Positions 1-6,786 of a stretch of DNA of 10,381 nucleotides are shown here, piece by piece (the first letter of the stretch is position 1; each line of letters opens with the position of its first letter). The position numbers and the translations under genes were made by a program. Below the pieces are notes generated by a model. It had not been told where the DNA came from, made no database searches, and saw only the letters and a program-made list of their open reading frames with translations. The stretch comes from Candidatus Delongbacteria bacterium (GTDB taxonomy: Bacteria > UBA4055). Where the stretch lies: assembly GCA_013139625.1 (NCBI GenBank), contig WTAK01000302.1:1-10381 (forward strand), given 5' to 3'.

Positions 1-195
1 GAGATTTTACAGCTAATGCACTGACAATAAATGGCAGTTTGACATTGGATACAGGTGGAGCGGTAAGTAGATTTTCAACAGATGGTACTCTAGCAACTAA
101 TAGTGACAGTCATATTCCAACAGAAAAAGCGGTAAGAACTTATGTAACCAACAGTAAAGATAACTTAGGTGATCATATTGCTACTCAGAATGTGA

Positions 196-212
196 TATTA
201 CCTTTCTCATGA
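196..212 (+). other. Frameshift site in the first gene
   Basis: The reading frame has to change between the last recognisable residues of the upstream frame (TQNVIL, ending at 200) and the HDGGNEG of the downstream frame (from 208). The two frames overlap only in the open stretch 196-209. Removing one T from the TTT at 203-205 would join them as NVILPSHDGG. A small deletion here is also possible, because related fibre proteins usually have a few more residues between this Asn-rich segment and the DGGNEG motif (from memory of the family). Confidence 0.7.
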
Positions 213-263
213 TGGTGGGAATGAAGGTGTTTATGTAGATACAGGAGGAAATGTTACTATTAG

Positions 264-320
264 CGGCACTTCAACCTTAAATGGAACTCTCACAACTAGT
301 GGGACTTCAACCTTAAATGG
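264..320 (+). repeat. Two copies of a 36-base in-frame repeat
   Basis: The stretch at 264-284 recurs at 300-320 with almost no change; both contain ACTTCAACCTTAAATGG. It encodes two GTSTLNG segments 12 residues apart, which looks like short shaft sequence between the junction and the C-terminal domain of the first gene. Confidence 0.75.
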
Positions 321-1036
321 GGATGTCGGAATTGGAGCGGCACCAGCTTCTTCGTATAAATTGTATATTGTAGATGATTTTATATCAATTTTTGGTAATA
401 CAGATACTTCTACAGGTACATATACATATGGTGTTTACGGAGATGCAGATGGTGGATCAACAAGAAATATAAGTATTTATGGGGGTTCAGCAACAGGGAC
501 AGGAGTAAATTGGGCTGGATATTTTGAAGGGGACATAAATGTTACTGGTACTGTTTCGAAATCAGCTGATCAGGTAAAAATAGATCATCCATTATATCCT
601 ACGAATAAATTCTTATCACATTCAACTGTCACAAGTGACCAAATGACGAATATATATCATGGGAATGTAATATTAGGTAGTGATGGAAGAGCAATAGTAA
701 CAATGCCTGATTGGTTTGAATCAATAAACAGCGATTTTAGATATCAATTAACTGCTATTGGAGCTTCGGCACCGGGTTTATATATTGCTACAGAAATCAG
801 TAATGAAAGCTTTGAAATAGCAGGTGGAACACCGAACATGAAAGTTTCATGGATGGTTACAGGAATAAGGAATGATAATTACGCGAGGAAAAATAGACTT
901 GAAGTTGAAACAGATAAGGATTTAATTGAAAGAGGATATTACTTACATCCTGAATCATACGGCCAACCTAAAGAAATGGGTATAGATCATCAGCATGAAA
1001 AAGCAATGAAAGAACAAGCAGATAAATAAAAATCTA

Positions 1037-1040
1037 AGGA
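1037..1040 (+). promoter_or_regulatory. Ribosome binding site that bears on the start of the second gene
   Basis: AGGA lies 8 bases before the ATG at 1049 and 5 bases before an in-frame ATG at 1046. The wider spacing, and the MKK start shared by most paralogues in the array, favour 1049. Confidence 0.6.
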
Positions 1041-1048
1041 AAGATATG

Positions 1049-3079
1049 ATGAAAAAAATATTACCGATAATTTTAATGATCTTGATCTCACTGAATGCAG
1101 AAACATTATTTGAAGTGAAAGATACAAGTGATAATACTGTATTCTCCATATCGGATGATGGTATGAGAGTATTCAATCTAGGCGATACTTTGATGGTAAT
1201 AAGCTCATCAGACATAAAAGCATACATTGGCTCTAGCAAAGATAGAGCATTATCTCGTTCTTTTAGTATATCAACTAATACAACTGGAAAAGATGCTCAA
1301 ACTAATGTTCTAGAAGTTACAACTGGAGCAACTTACATGAGTGAAGGTGGGCTGGGGCGTAAGTATACAGATTTCAGCCCTGAAAACATTTTTATAGGGC
1401 TAAATTCCGGACTGGTAAATACAGGCATCAATAATGTTTTCTTAGGCAACGAAGCAGGATTGGATAATTTGGGAGCAAATGAAAATAACTTTATTGGATT
1501 TCAAGCTGGTTTTAATAATACGACAGGTTATAGAAATAATTTTATAGGTTTTCAAGCTGGATATTACAATACACTCGGTTATATGAATACCTTTATTGGA
1601 ACAGGTGCTGGTTTAAGTAATGTTGATGGGGATTATAATTCTTTGCTGGGATATTATTCAGGATATTTAGCAACTCTTGGTAACTATAATGTTTTTTCGG
1701 GATACTATAGTGGTTACAATGCTGACAATACCTCTAATTGTGTTTATCTTGGTTCGCATAGTGGTAGAAATGCTGACAATAGTACTAATAGTGTAGCGAT
1801 CGGATATTCCAGTGGATATAATAATAATGCTGCGAATAATGTTTTTATGGGTTATCGGGCAGGATATAGTAATACGACAGGGCATGATAATGCTTTTTTA
1901 GGAAGTGATGCAGGTTATTATTGCAATGGTTCGGTTAATGTACTTATTGGATTTGAAGCAGGTAAGGGAACTGCGGTTAACGATGCTCAATCGAATGTCT
2001 GTATCGGAGAAAGTGCGGCAAAAGCGCTTAATGATGCAGACCATAATGTATATATAGGTCGATTGGCAGGTTATGCTAATGCTAATGGAGACAGGAACGT
2101 ATATCTTGGAAGTGCTGCGGGAATGAATAATACAGGTCAGGAAAATACTTTTTTAGGATATTTTACGGGTATTAACAATTATACCGGAACTGGCAATACT
2201 TTTGTAGGCTATAACGCCGGAACTGCAAGTGGGAGCAATACATCTGGAAATGTTTGTCTTGGTTATTATGCAGGTGGTCAGGAGACAGGTTCAAATAAAC
2301 TCTATATTGATAATGGGAATACAACGACACCGTTAATCTATGGAGATTTTAGTTCTAATTTGTTAAGATTTACTGCAAATGTTGGTATTGGAGTAGACAA
2401 TACTTCATATGGCCTATATGTTAAAGACGATTACCTAGCAATTTATGGAGATACAGATGGTTCAAGCACCTATATTTATGGTGTTTACGGTGATGCGGAC
2501 GGAGGTACTACGAGGAGTGTAAGTATCTATGGTTCCTCTGCCTCCGGTACAGGAACCAATTGGGCAGGATATTTTTCTGGTGATATAAATGTTACAGGTA
2601 CAGTTGTAAAATCAGCAGATCAAGTTAAAATAGATCATCCTCTTGATCCTGAAAATAAATTTCTTTACCATGCGGATATTTCAAGTGATAAAATGACAAA
2701 TATTTATCATGGGAATGTTATTCTTGATAATGATGGAAAAGCAACAATAAAAATGGCTGAATGGATCGAAGATATAAACAGAGATTTTAGATATCAACTT
2801 ACAGCTATTGGTGCTCCAGGACCTAACTTGTACATCTCAAAGAAGTTATCAGATAATTCCTTTGAAATCTCCGGTGGAAAAGCCGCAATGGAAGTATCAT
2901 GGCAATTAACAGGGATCAGGAATGACAATTATGCCAAGAAAAATCCATTACAACTTGTAAAAGAAAAGAACAGTGATGAAAAAGGATATTACTTACATCC
3001 AACAGCTTATGATAAATCTGAAGAGATGGGTATAGAATTTAACATACAAAAGAAAATGGAAGCAGAAGCAGATAAATAA
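1049..3079 (+). CDS. Secreted repeat-fibre protein with a KIDHP/GIRNDNYA-type C-terminal domain
   Basis: This 676-residue protein is probably an exported homo-oligomeric fibre; no enzymatic function is recognised. Residues 1-17 form a signal peptide (MKK, a hydrophobic core, cleavage after LNA). Residues 20-110 are the array's conserved N-terminal domain: LFEVKDTSDNTVFSISDDG, GDTLMVIS, SKDRALSRSFSIST, then YTDFSPEN. Residues 114-415 hold 18 coils of the FIGxxAGxxNTTG repeat. The junction NKLYIDNGNTTTPLIYGDF begins at 416. From about residue 503 the NWAGYF domain runs to the end, with KIDHPLDPENKF, NIYHGNVIL, DFRYQLTAIG and GIRNDNYAKKN; it matches the gene upstream over about 200 residues. The start at 1049 is preferred over ATG 1046 because of spacing to AGGA. 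The gene follows the first one by 19 bases and precedes the next by 35, so co-transcription is likely. No membrane anchor or beta-barrel is visible. Confidence 0.92.
   Translation: MKKILPIILMILISLNAETLFEVKDTSDNTVFSISDDGMRVFNLGDTLMVISSSDIKAYIGSSKDRALSRSFSISTNTTGKDAQTNVLEVTTGATYMSEGGLGRKYTDFSPENIFIGLNSGLVNTGINNVFLGNEAGLDNLGANENNFIGFQAGFNNTTGYRNNFIGFQAGYYNTLGYMNTFIGTGAGLSNVDGDYNSLLGYYSGYLATLGNYNVFSGYYSGYNADNTSNCVYLGSHSGRNADNSTNSVAIGYSSGYNNNAANNVFMGYRAGYSNTTGHDNAFLGSDAGYYCNGSVNVLIGFEAGKGTAVNDAQSNVCIGESAAKALNDADHNVYIGRLAGYANANGDRNVYLGSAAGMNNTGQENTFLGYFTGINNYTGTGNTFVGYNAGTASGSNTSGNVCLGYYAGGQETGSNKLYIDNGNTTTPLIYGDFSSNLLRFTANVGIGVDNTSYGLYVKDDYLAIYGDTDGSSTYIYGVYGDADGGTTRSVSIYGSSASGTGTNWAGYFSGDINVTGTVVKSADQVKIDHPLDPENKFLYHADISSDKMTNIYHGNVILDNDGKATIKMAEWIEDINRDFRYQLTAIGAPGPNLYISKKLSDNSFEISGGKAAMEVSWQLTGIRNDNYAKKNPLQLVKEKNSDEKGYYLHPTAYDKSEEMGIEFNIQKKMEAEADK
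1388..2293 (+). repeat. 18 coils of a 16-17-residue beta-roll-like repeat
   Basis: The units follow the pattern (V/T)FxGxxAGxxNTxGxxN, for example TFIGTGAGLSNVDGDYN and VFMGYRAGYSNTTGHDN. The DNA copies are diverged but keep the period of about 48-51 bases and the reading frame. The Gly, Ala-Gly and Asn positions recur as in the left-handed roll of YadA-type heads. That fold is inferred from the pattern, not demonstrated. Confidence 0.85.
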
Positions 3080-3102
3080 AATTAAAACACTTTTAAACAA
3101 GT

Positions 3103-3108
3103 AGGGGG
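3103..3108 (+). promoter_or_regulatory. Ribosome binding site of the third gene
   Basis: AGGGGG lies 6 bases before the ATG at 3115. It is the most G-rich such site in the array and fixes the start of this gene. The 35-base gap it sits in shows no hairpin. Confidence 0.7.
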
Positions 3109-3114
3109 CATTAT

Positions 3115-5100
3115 ATGAAAAAGTTGTTTTTATCAATTATAGTACTGTTAGTATCACTAAGTGCAGAAACATTATTTGAGATCAAAGATACAAGTGATAA
3201 TGCTGTGTTTTCAATATCAGATGATGGTTTGAGAGTATTTAACCTCGGTGATACTTTGATGGTCATTACCACATCTGACATAAAAGCATATATTGGCGAT
3301 AGTAAAGATAGAGCCTTGTCGCGATCTTTTAGTATATCAACTAATACAACTGGAAAATCAGGTTTGGCAGATATTCTGGAGGTCACGACGGAAGATATGA
3401 CATTAAGGAGTGGTGTTGGAGGAGAGAAATATACAGATTTTAGTCCGGATAATATGTTTCTGGGATCAAACGCCGGAGCAAGCCGTACAACAGGGTCATC
3501 AAATGTGTTTATCGGTAATAATTCCGGGTTTTCTAATGAAGTTGGGAATTACAACATATTTCTTGGCTATAATTCCGGTTTTACTAATACGGCTAGCTAT
3601 AATCTATTTATTGGATTTGAAGCAGGAAAAAATAATCTTGATGGAACCTTTAATTCATTTATTGGTTATCAATCCGGTTTTACAAACTCATCTGGATTAC
3701 AAAATACTGCTAATGGTTTTATGACATTCCATTTCAATACTATTGGGAATTATAATACTGCCATGGGGTCATACGCATTGTATCATAATACAACAGGAAC
3801 AGATAATACCGCGATTGGTAATAATTGCTTATCATCAAATACTGAAGGTATAAACAATATCGCAGTTGGGTCAAGTGCATTACAATATACAACAACAGGG
3901 GACAAAAATACCGCTGTTGGAGCAGGATCACTTAGAAATAATATAACAGGGAATTATAACGCTGCTCTAGGAAATCTTGCAGGATATAATGCAACTGGTT
4001 CAAGCAATGCGTTTATAGGCAATTATGCAGGATTTAATGCAACTGGCTCAAGTAGTGCATTTATTGGATATTATGCAGGATATGATGCAACCGGATCAAG
4101 TAATATTGCGATTGGTTACGAAGCAGGATATGAAACAACAGGGATAAATGATGTTTTTATTGGATATAGAGCAGGGCGCTATAATACTACAGCTAGTTAT
4201 ACAACAGGAATAGGCTCTTGGGCGTTATATCATAATACAACAGGAATCGATAATACTGCGATTGGAAATAATTGCTTATCATCAAATACTGAAGGTTTTC
4301 GTAATATTGCAACAGGTTCAAGTGCTCTGCAATATACTACAACAGGGGATCAGAATACTGCTAATGGAGCAGCTGCACTTCGTACAAATATAATAGGTAG
4401 TAATAATACTGCCCTAGGATGCTTTGCGGGATATAGTACAACAGGATCGGGTAATGTCTTTTTAGGTGCTAACGCAGGATATAGTGAAACAGGATCAAAT
4501 AAATTATATATAGATAATTCAAATACAGCAACTCCATTGATTAATGGAGATTTTTCAACTAACTATTTAGGCATAAATGGGTTACTGAGTGTAAATGCCA
4601 ACAACCTAACATTAAGCGTGAGTCCTGGAGCTGGAGTGGATCCTATAAACTACATTTATCAGGGTGTTGCAGGAAGTTCTAATGTTAAGGATTATGCTGT
4701 TGCTATTTATGATCCACTTTGGGTTTCAGGGTCAGTATGGGCTGTTGCATACAATACGACCTCAGATAAAAGATTTAAGAAGAATATAGTACCTATTAGT
4801 AACGCTCTTAGTAAAATTTCTCAGATTGATGGGGTTTATTTTGAGTGGAATGATAATATGCTAAAGGTCAAAAATAATGAAGAACCGGAAATCAAACGAG
4901 ATCCTTCAAAGCAAATTGGTTTTATTGCTCAGGATATTGAAGAAGTTTTTCCAGAGATGGTAAGCACAGATGGAAGTGGGTATAAATCCGTTGATTATTC
5001 TAAGATGTCAGCTGTGTTATTAGAAGCAGTAAAAGAACAACAACAACAAATAAATATGTTAATTAAGGAGATTGAAACGATAAAGAATGCATCGAAATAA
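3115..5100 (+). CDS. Secreted repeat-fibre protein with a self-cleaving S74-type chaperone domain
   Basis: The 661-residue product has a signal peptide (residues 1-17, cleaved after LSA), the shared N-terminal domain (20-110), 21 repeat coils (114-461, the longest set here) and the junction from N462 (NKLYIDNSNTATPLINGDF). Residues 550 to about 655 form an S74 peptidase / intramolecular chaperone domain: SDKRFKKNI, FEW, IGFIAQDIEEVFPEMV and VDYSKMSAVLLEAVKEQQQQ, followed by a short coiled coil. In phage endosialidases this domain assembles the trimer and then cuts itself off between Ser and Asp. Here Ser550-Asp551 and a Lys at Ser+5 (K555), the dyad as I recall it, are present, so release of the last 111 residues is expected. 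The coils at residues 215-298 and 364-447 are two copies of an internal duplication. Finding this domain on a protein with a signal peptide is the odd feature. The domain call is strong; the cellular role is inferred. Confidence 0.93.
   Translation: MKKLFLSIIVLLVSLSAETLFEIKDTSDNAVFSISDDGLRVFNLGDTLMVITTSDIKAYIGDSKDRALSRSFSISTNTTGKSGLADILEVTTEDMTLRSGVGGEKYTDFSPDNMFLGSNAGASRTTGSSNVFIGNNSGFSNEVGNYNIFLGYNSGFTNTASYNLFIGFEAGKNNLDGTFNSFIGYQSGFTNSSGLQNTANGFMTFHFNTIGNYNTAMGSYALYHNTTGTDNTAIGNNCLSSNTEGINNIAVGSSALQYTTTGDKNTAVGAGSLRNNITGNYNAALGNLAGYNATGSSNAFIGNYAGFNATGSSSAFIGYYAGYDATGSSNIAIGYEAGYETTGINDVFIGYRAGRYNTTASYTTGIGSWALYHNTTGIDNTAIGNNCLSSNTEGFRNIATGSSALQYTTTGDQNTANGAAALRTNIIGSNNTALGCFAGYSTTGSGNVFLGANAGYSETGSNKLYIDNSNTATPLINGDFSTNYLGINGLLSVNANNLTLSVSPGAGVDPINYIYQGVAGSSNVKDYAVAIYDPLWVSGSVWAVAYNTTSDKRFKKNIVPISNALSKISQIDGVYFEWNDNMLKVKNNEEPEIKRDPSKQIGFIAQDIEEVFPEMVSTDGSGYKSVDYSKMSAVLLEAVKEQQQQINMLIKEIETIKNASK
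3454..4497 (+). repeat. 21 coils of the beta-roll-like repeat, of two kinds
   Basis: About half of the units are of the usual FIGxxAG kind, for example VFIGNNSGFSNEVGNYN. The others read TAIGxxxLxxNTxGxxN, with Leu in place of the second small residue, for example TAMGSYALYHNTTGTDN. Four consecutive units around 3961-4154 are very regular 16-residue copies (YNATGSS, FNATGSS, YDATGSS, YETTG). Confidence 0.85.
3757..4455 (+). repeat. Internal duplication of a five-coil block
   Basis: Block 3757-4008 and block 4204-4455 (252 bases, 84 residues each) match with a constant offset of 447 bases. The best part, 3781-3901 against 4228-4348, is about 85 percent identical by eye and includes 30 identical bases around TTGCTTATCATCAAATACTG. 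Four other coils (4009-4203) separate the copies. The divergence means this is not a recent event, although it is much closer than other coils are to each other. Confidence 0.8.
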
Positions 5101-5124
5101 ATAAATTGAAGAATAGTAGTCAAA

Positions 5125-5148
5125 ATGAGATTTAAAGATTTACAATGA
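5125..5148 (+). other. Possible seven-codon leader ORF overlapping the next start codon
   Basis: An ATG at 5125 opens the short frame MRFKDLQ, whose TGA (5146-5148) overlaps the ATG of the fourth gene in an ATGA. The fourth gene lacks a clear ribosome binding site, so translational coupling through this frame is conceivable. The leader has no convincing ribosome binding site either, and so short a frame can easily arise by chance. Confidence 0.2.
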
Positions 5149-6776
5149 AAAAAATATTATTAGTTATAATTACAATACTCTTCTCAGTAAACGCACAAGC
5201 ATTATTTGAGGTAAAAGATGCTCAAGATAGTACTGTCTTTCAAATTTCTAACGATGGTATGAGAGTCTTTAATGATGGTGATACTCTGATGGTGATAAGT
5301 TCATCTGAGATAAAAGCATTCATAAACCAAAGTAGTAAAGACAGGGCTTTATCTCGTTCTTTCAGTATATCAACCAATACAACCGGAAAAGATGGCAATG
5401 CAAATGTGCTTGAAGTTACGACTGAATCTACTAAAATGCGCGAGGGAACTCAAGGTAATCAATATACGGATTTTAGTTCTGAAAACATATTTATTGGACT
5501 TAATTCAGGAAATTCGATTATTGACGGAAAGTATAATATTTTCATGGGAAATAGCGCAGGATTTAACACTCTTGGGGGATTGCATGATCAGATGCCGGAC
5601 AGAGGTTTTTATAATGTGTTTATAGGATATGAAAGTGGCCTATCAAATACTTGGGGTCAAAATAATATCTTTATGGGATATAAAAGTGGATACTCTAATC
5701 AAGAAGGTTCTTGGAATGTGTTTATTGGAGATAAAAGCGGAATGAATTCCACCGGAGAGCAGAATACTTATATCGGGAATGAGGCAGGAATGAGTGCAAC
5801 TGATACTTATGGTAATTCATTCATTGGATGTAGGGCAGGATATAGCAATTACGAAGGAGAGCAGAATACATTTGTTGGTAAAAGTTCAGGATATTTTAAC
5901 TACAACGGTAGTCATAATACTTTTCTGGGAAGTAGCTCAGGAGACAACAGAAGCGGAGGAGACGGCAATACAATAATAGGATCTAACGCCGGTTCATTTG
6001 TAAATACTAACACTAGCAACAATGTTTTTCTAGGTTATGCCGCAGGACATGGAAACCGTGGTAGCGGAAATGTTTTTTTAGGAAATCAGGCAGGCAGTTA
6101 TTATACGAACGATACTGACTCTAATCGGCTTCATATTGCAAATACAAACACAGAAACTCCACTTATTTACGGTGAATTTGATAATAACCTAGTAAGGATA
6201 AATGGAAATTTTAATGTGACAGGGAATTGCACAACTGACAGTATGTTTATAGTAGAGACTCTGGAAATTGCAGATATGGGAGATACAAGTTTGGGTTTGG
6301 AGGGAGACATAATTCCTTATAGCTCAGTAAGTTATGACTTAGGAAATAATACTGCCACAGAACACTGGGATGATGTAGTTGGGGTTACTTTTATAAATTA
6401 TATCACTAAAAATTCGATAAAAGACATAAAACCAATAGATTCAGGTTTAAACAAGATCATGCAACTTAAACCAGTTACCTTCAAAAGTGACAGGAAAAAA
6501 TTTGGACTAATTCCTGATGAAGTTGAGAAGATCATACCGGAAGTAGTTATTTCTCAAGATATTGATTACGATCCTGCAACAGGTAAAAAAGTTATAACTG
6601 AAACAGAAAAAGGAATGAACTATATCGAACTTATTCCTGTGCTGATTAAATCAATCCAAGAGCAACAGGAAATAATAGAGAAGCAACAGGTAGCTATAAC
6701 AGAAAATAAAAAACTAAAAGCTGAGATTGAATATTTGAGATCAGAAATAGAAGAAATAAAAAAATCATTAAAATAG
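5145..6776 (+). CDS. Secreted repeat-fibre protein with an S74-like C-terminus lacking the cleavage motif
   Basis: The 543-residue protein has a signal peptide with a good A-x-A site (AQA, residues 17-19, before LFEVKD), the N-terminal domain in its second variant (QISNDGMRVFN, SSSEIKAFINQ), 12 repeat coils (115-326) and the junction SNRLHIANTNTETPLIYGEF (from 326). The C-terminal module has IADMGDTSLGLEGDI, then DLGNNTATEHWDDVVG, the usual lead-in to S74 domains, followed by NSIKDIKPIDSGLNKIMQL, FGLIPDEVEKIIPEVV and IELIPVLIKSIQEQQEI, and a coiled coil at about 500-543. Where S74 domains have SDxRxK, this protein reads ITKNSIK, so the Ser-Asp cleavage pair is missing. The domain probably still trimerises the fibre but stays attached. 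No strong ribosome binding site precedes the ATG, unlike its neighbours. Bases 5241-5449 are nearly identical to the seventh gene. Confidence 0.92.
   Translation: MKKILLVIITILFSVNAQALFEVKDAQDSTVFQISNDGMRVFNDGDTLMVISSSEIKAFINQSSKDRALSRSFSISTNTTGKDGNANVLEVTTESTKMREGTQGNQYTDFSSENIFIGLNSGNSIIDGKYNIFMGNSAGFNTLGGLHDQMPDRGFYNVFIGYESGLSNTWGQNNIFMGYKSGYSNQEGSWNVFIGDKSGMNSTGEQNTYIGNEAGMSATDTYGNSFIGCRAGYSNYEGEQNTFVGKSSGYFNYNGSHNTFLGSSSGDNRSGGDGNTIIGSNAGSFVNTNTSNNVFLGYAAGHGNRGSGNVFLGNQAGSYYTNDTDSNRLHIANTNTETPLIYGEFDNNLVRINGNFNVTGNCTTDSMFIVETLEIADMGDTSLGLEGDIIPYSSVSYDLGNNTATEHWDDVVGVTFINYITKNSIKDIKPIDSGLNKIMQLKPVTFKSDRKKFGLIPDEVEKIIPEVVISQDIDYDPATGKKVITETEKGMNYIELIPVLIKSIQEQQEIIEKQQVAITENKKLKAEIEYLRSEIEEIKKSLK
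5241..5449 (+). repeat. Near-identical copy of 10173-10381
   Basis: Aligned base by base with 10173-10381, this 209-base stretch shows only three differences (5317, 5325 and 5342). It codes for the second half of the conserved N-terminal domain. Upstream of it the two genes differ heavily in the signal-peptide region. Confidence 0.9.
5487..6122 (+). repeat. 12 coils of the beta-roll-like repeat, one with a long loop
   Basis: Typical units are VFIGYESGLSNTWGQNN and SFIGCRAGYSNYEGEQN. The second unit is extended by about nine residues (LGGLHDQMPDRGFYN), which breaks the period and probably forms a protruding loop near the base of the shaft. Confidence 0.85.
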
Positions 6777-6779
6777 AGG
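6776..6779 (+). promoter_or_regulatory. Ribosome binding site overlapping the preceding stop codon
   Basis: GAGG begins with the last base of the fourth gene's TAG stop (6774-6776) and lies 7 bases before the ATG at 6787. The 10-base gap between the genes is the shortest in the array and points to translation from one shared message. Confidence 0.7.
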
Positions 6780-6786
6780 TACTATT

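Larger units (their letters stand above)
3..1029 (+). pseudogene. 3' part of a fibre-like secreted protein gene, broken by a frameshift
   Basis: The 5' end lies outside the window. Reading from base 3 gives GDF-type junction sequence (DFTANALTING, as in GDFGTNALTING of the gene at 6787), then a phage-fibre-like segment containing ATNSDSHIPTEKAVRTYV and DNLGDHIATQN. This frame stops at TGA 210-212. The next frame, open from about 196, continues with HDGGNEGVYVDTGGNVTISG, two 12-residue GTSTLNG repeats, and from about 508 a C-terminal domain that starts NWAGYF, includes KIDHP, NIYHGNV, DFRYQLTAIG and VTGIRNDNYA, and ends near GYYLHPESYGQ. That domain is clearly homologous to the C-terminus of the next gene. 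Together the two frames form one ancestral protein. A TTG at 361 has no ribosome binding site, so the second part is unlikely to be made alone. The break could be a real mutation or a sequencing error. The domain is common in uncharacterised bacterial fibre-like proteins, and its function is unknown. Confidence 0.8.

Noticed and set aside
361..1029. Independent gene starting at TTG 361
   Set aside because: There is no ribosome binding site, the coding sequence continues upstream in the same frame to about 196, and the homologous domain in the next gene is the C-terminal part of a larger protein.
1388..2293. CRISPR array or non-coding tandem repeat
   Set aside because: The 48-51-base period is protein coding, stays in frame, and has no conserved direct repeat with unrelated spacers.
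1049..3079. Classical trimeric autotransporter adhesin
   Set aside because: The shaft repeats resemble YadA heads, but no C-terminal beta-barrel anchor exists in any complete copy.
3410..3724. Second-frame + strand open frame in the third gene, and similar ones at 5392-5625 and 5794-5976
   Set aside because: They overlap a well-supported coding frame and only mirror the codon repeats of the coils.
5101..5144. Promoter or terminator in the longest gap between genes
   Set aside because: No hairpin followed by T and no clear -35/-10 pair is visible in these 44 bases; the other gaps of 10-35 bases are equally bare.
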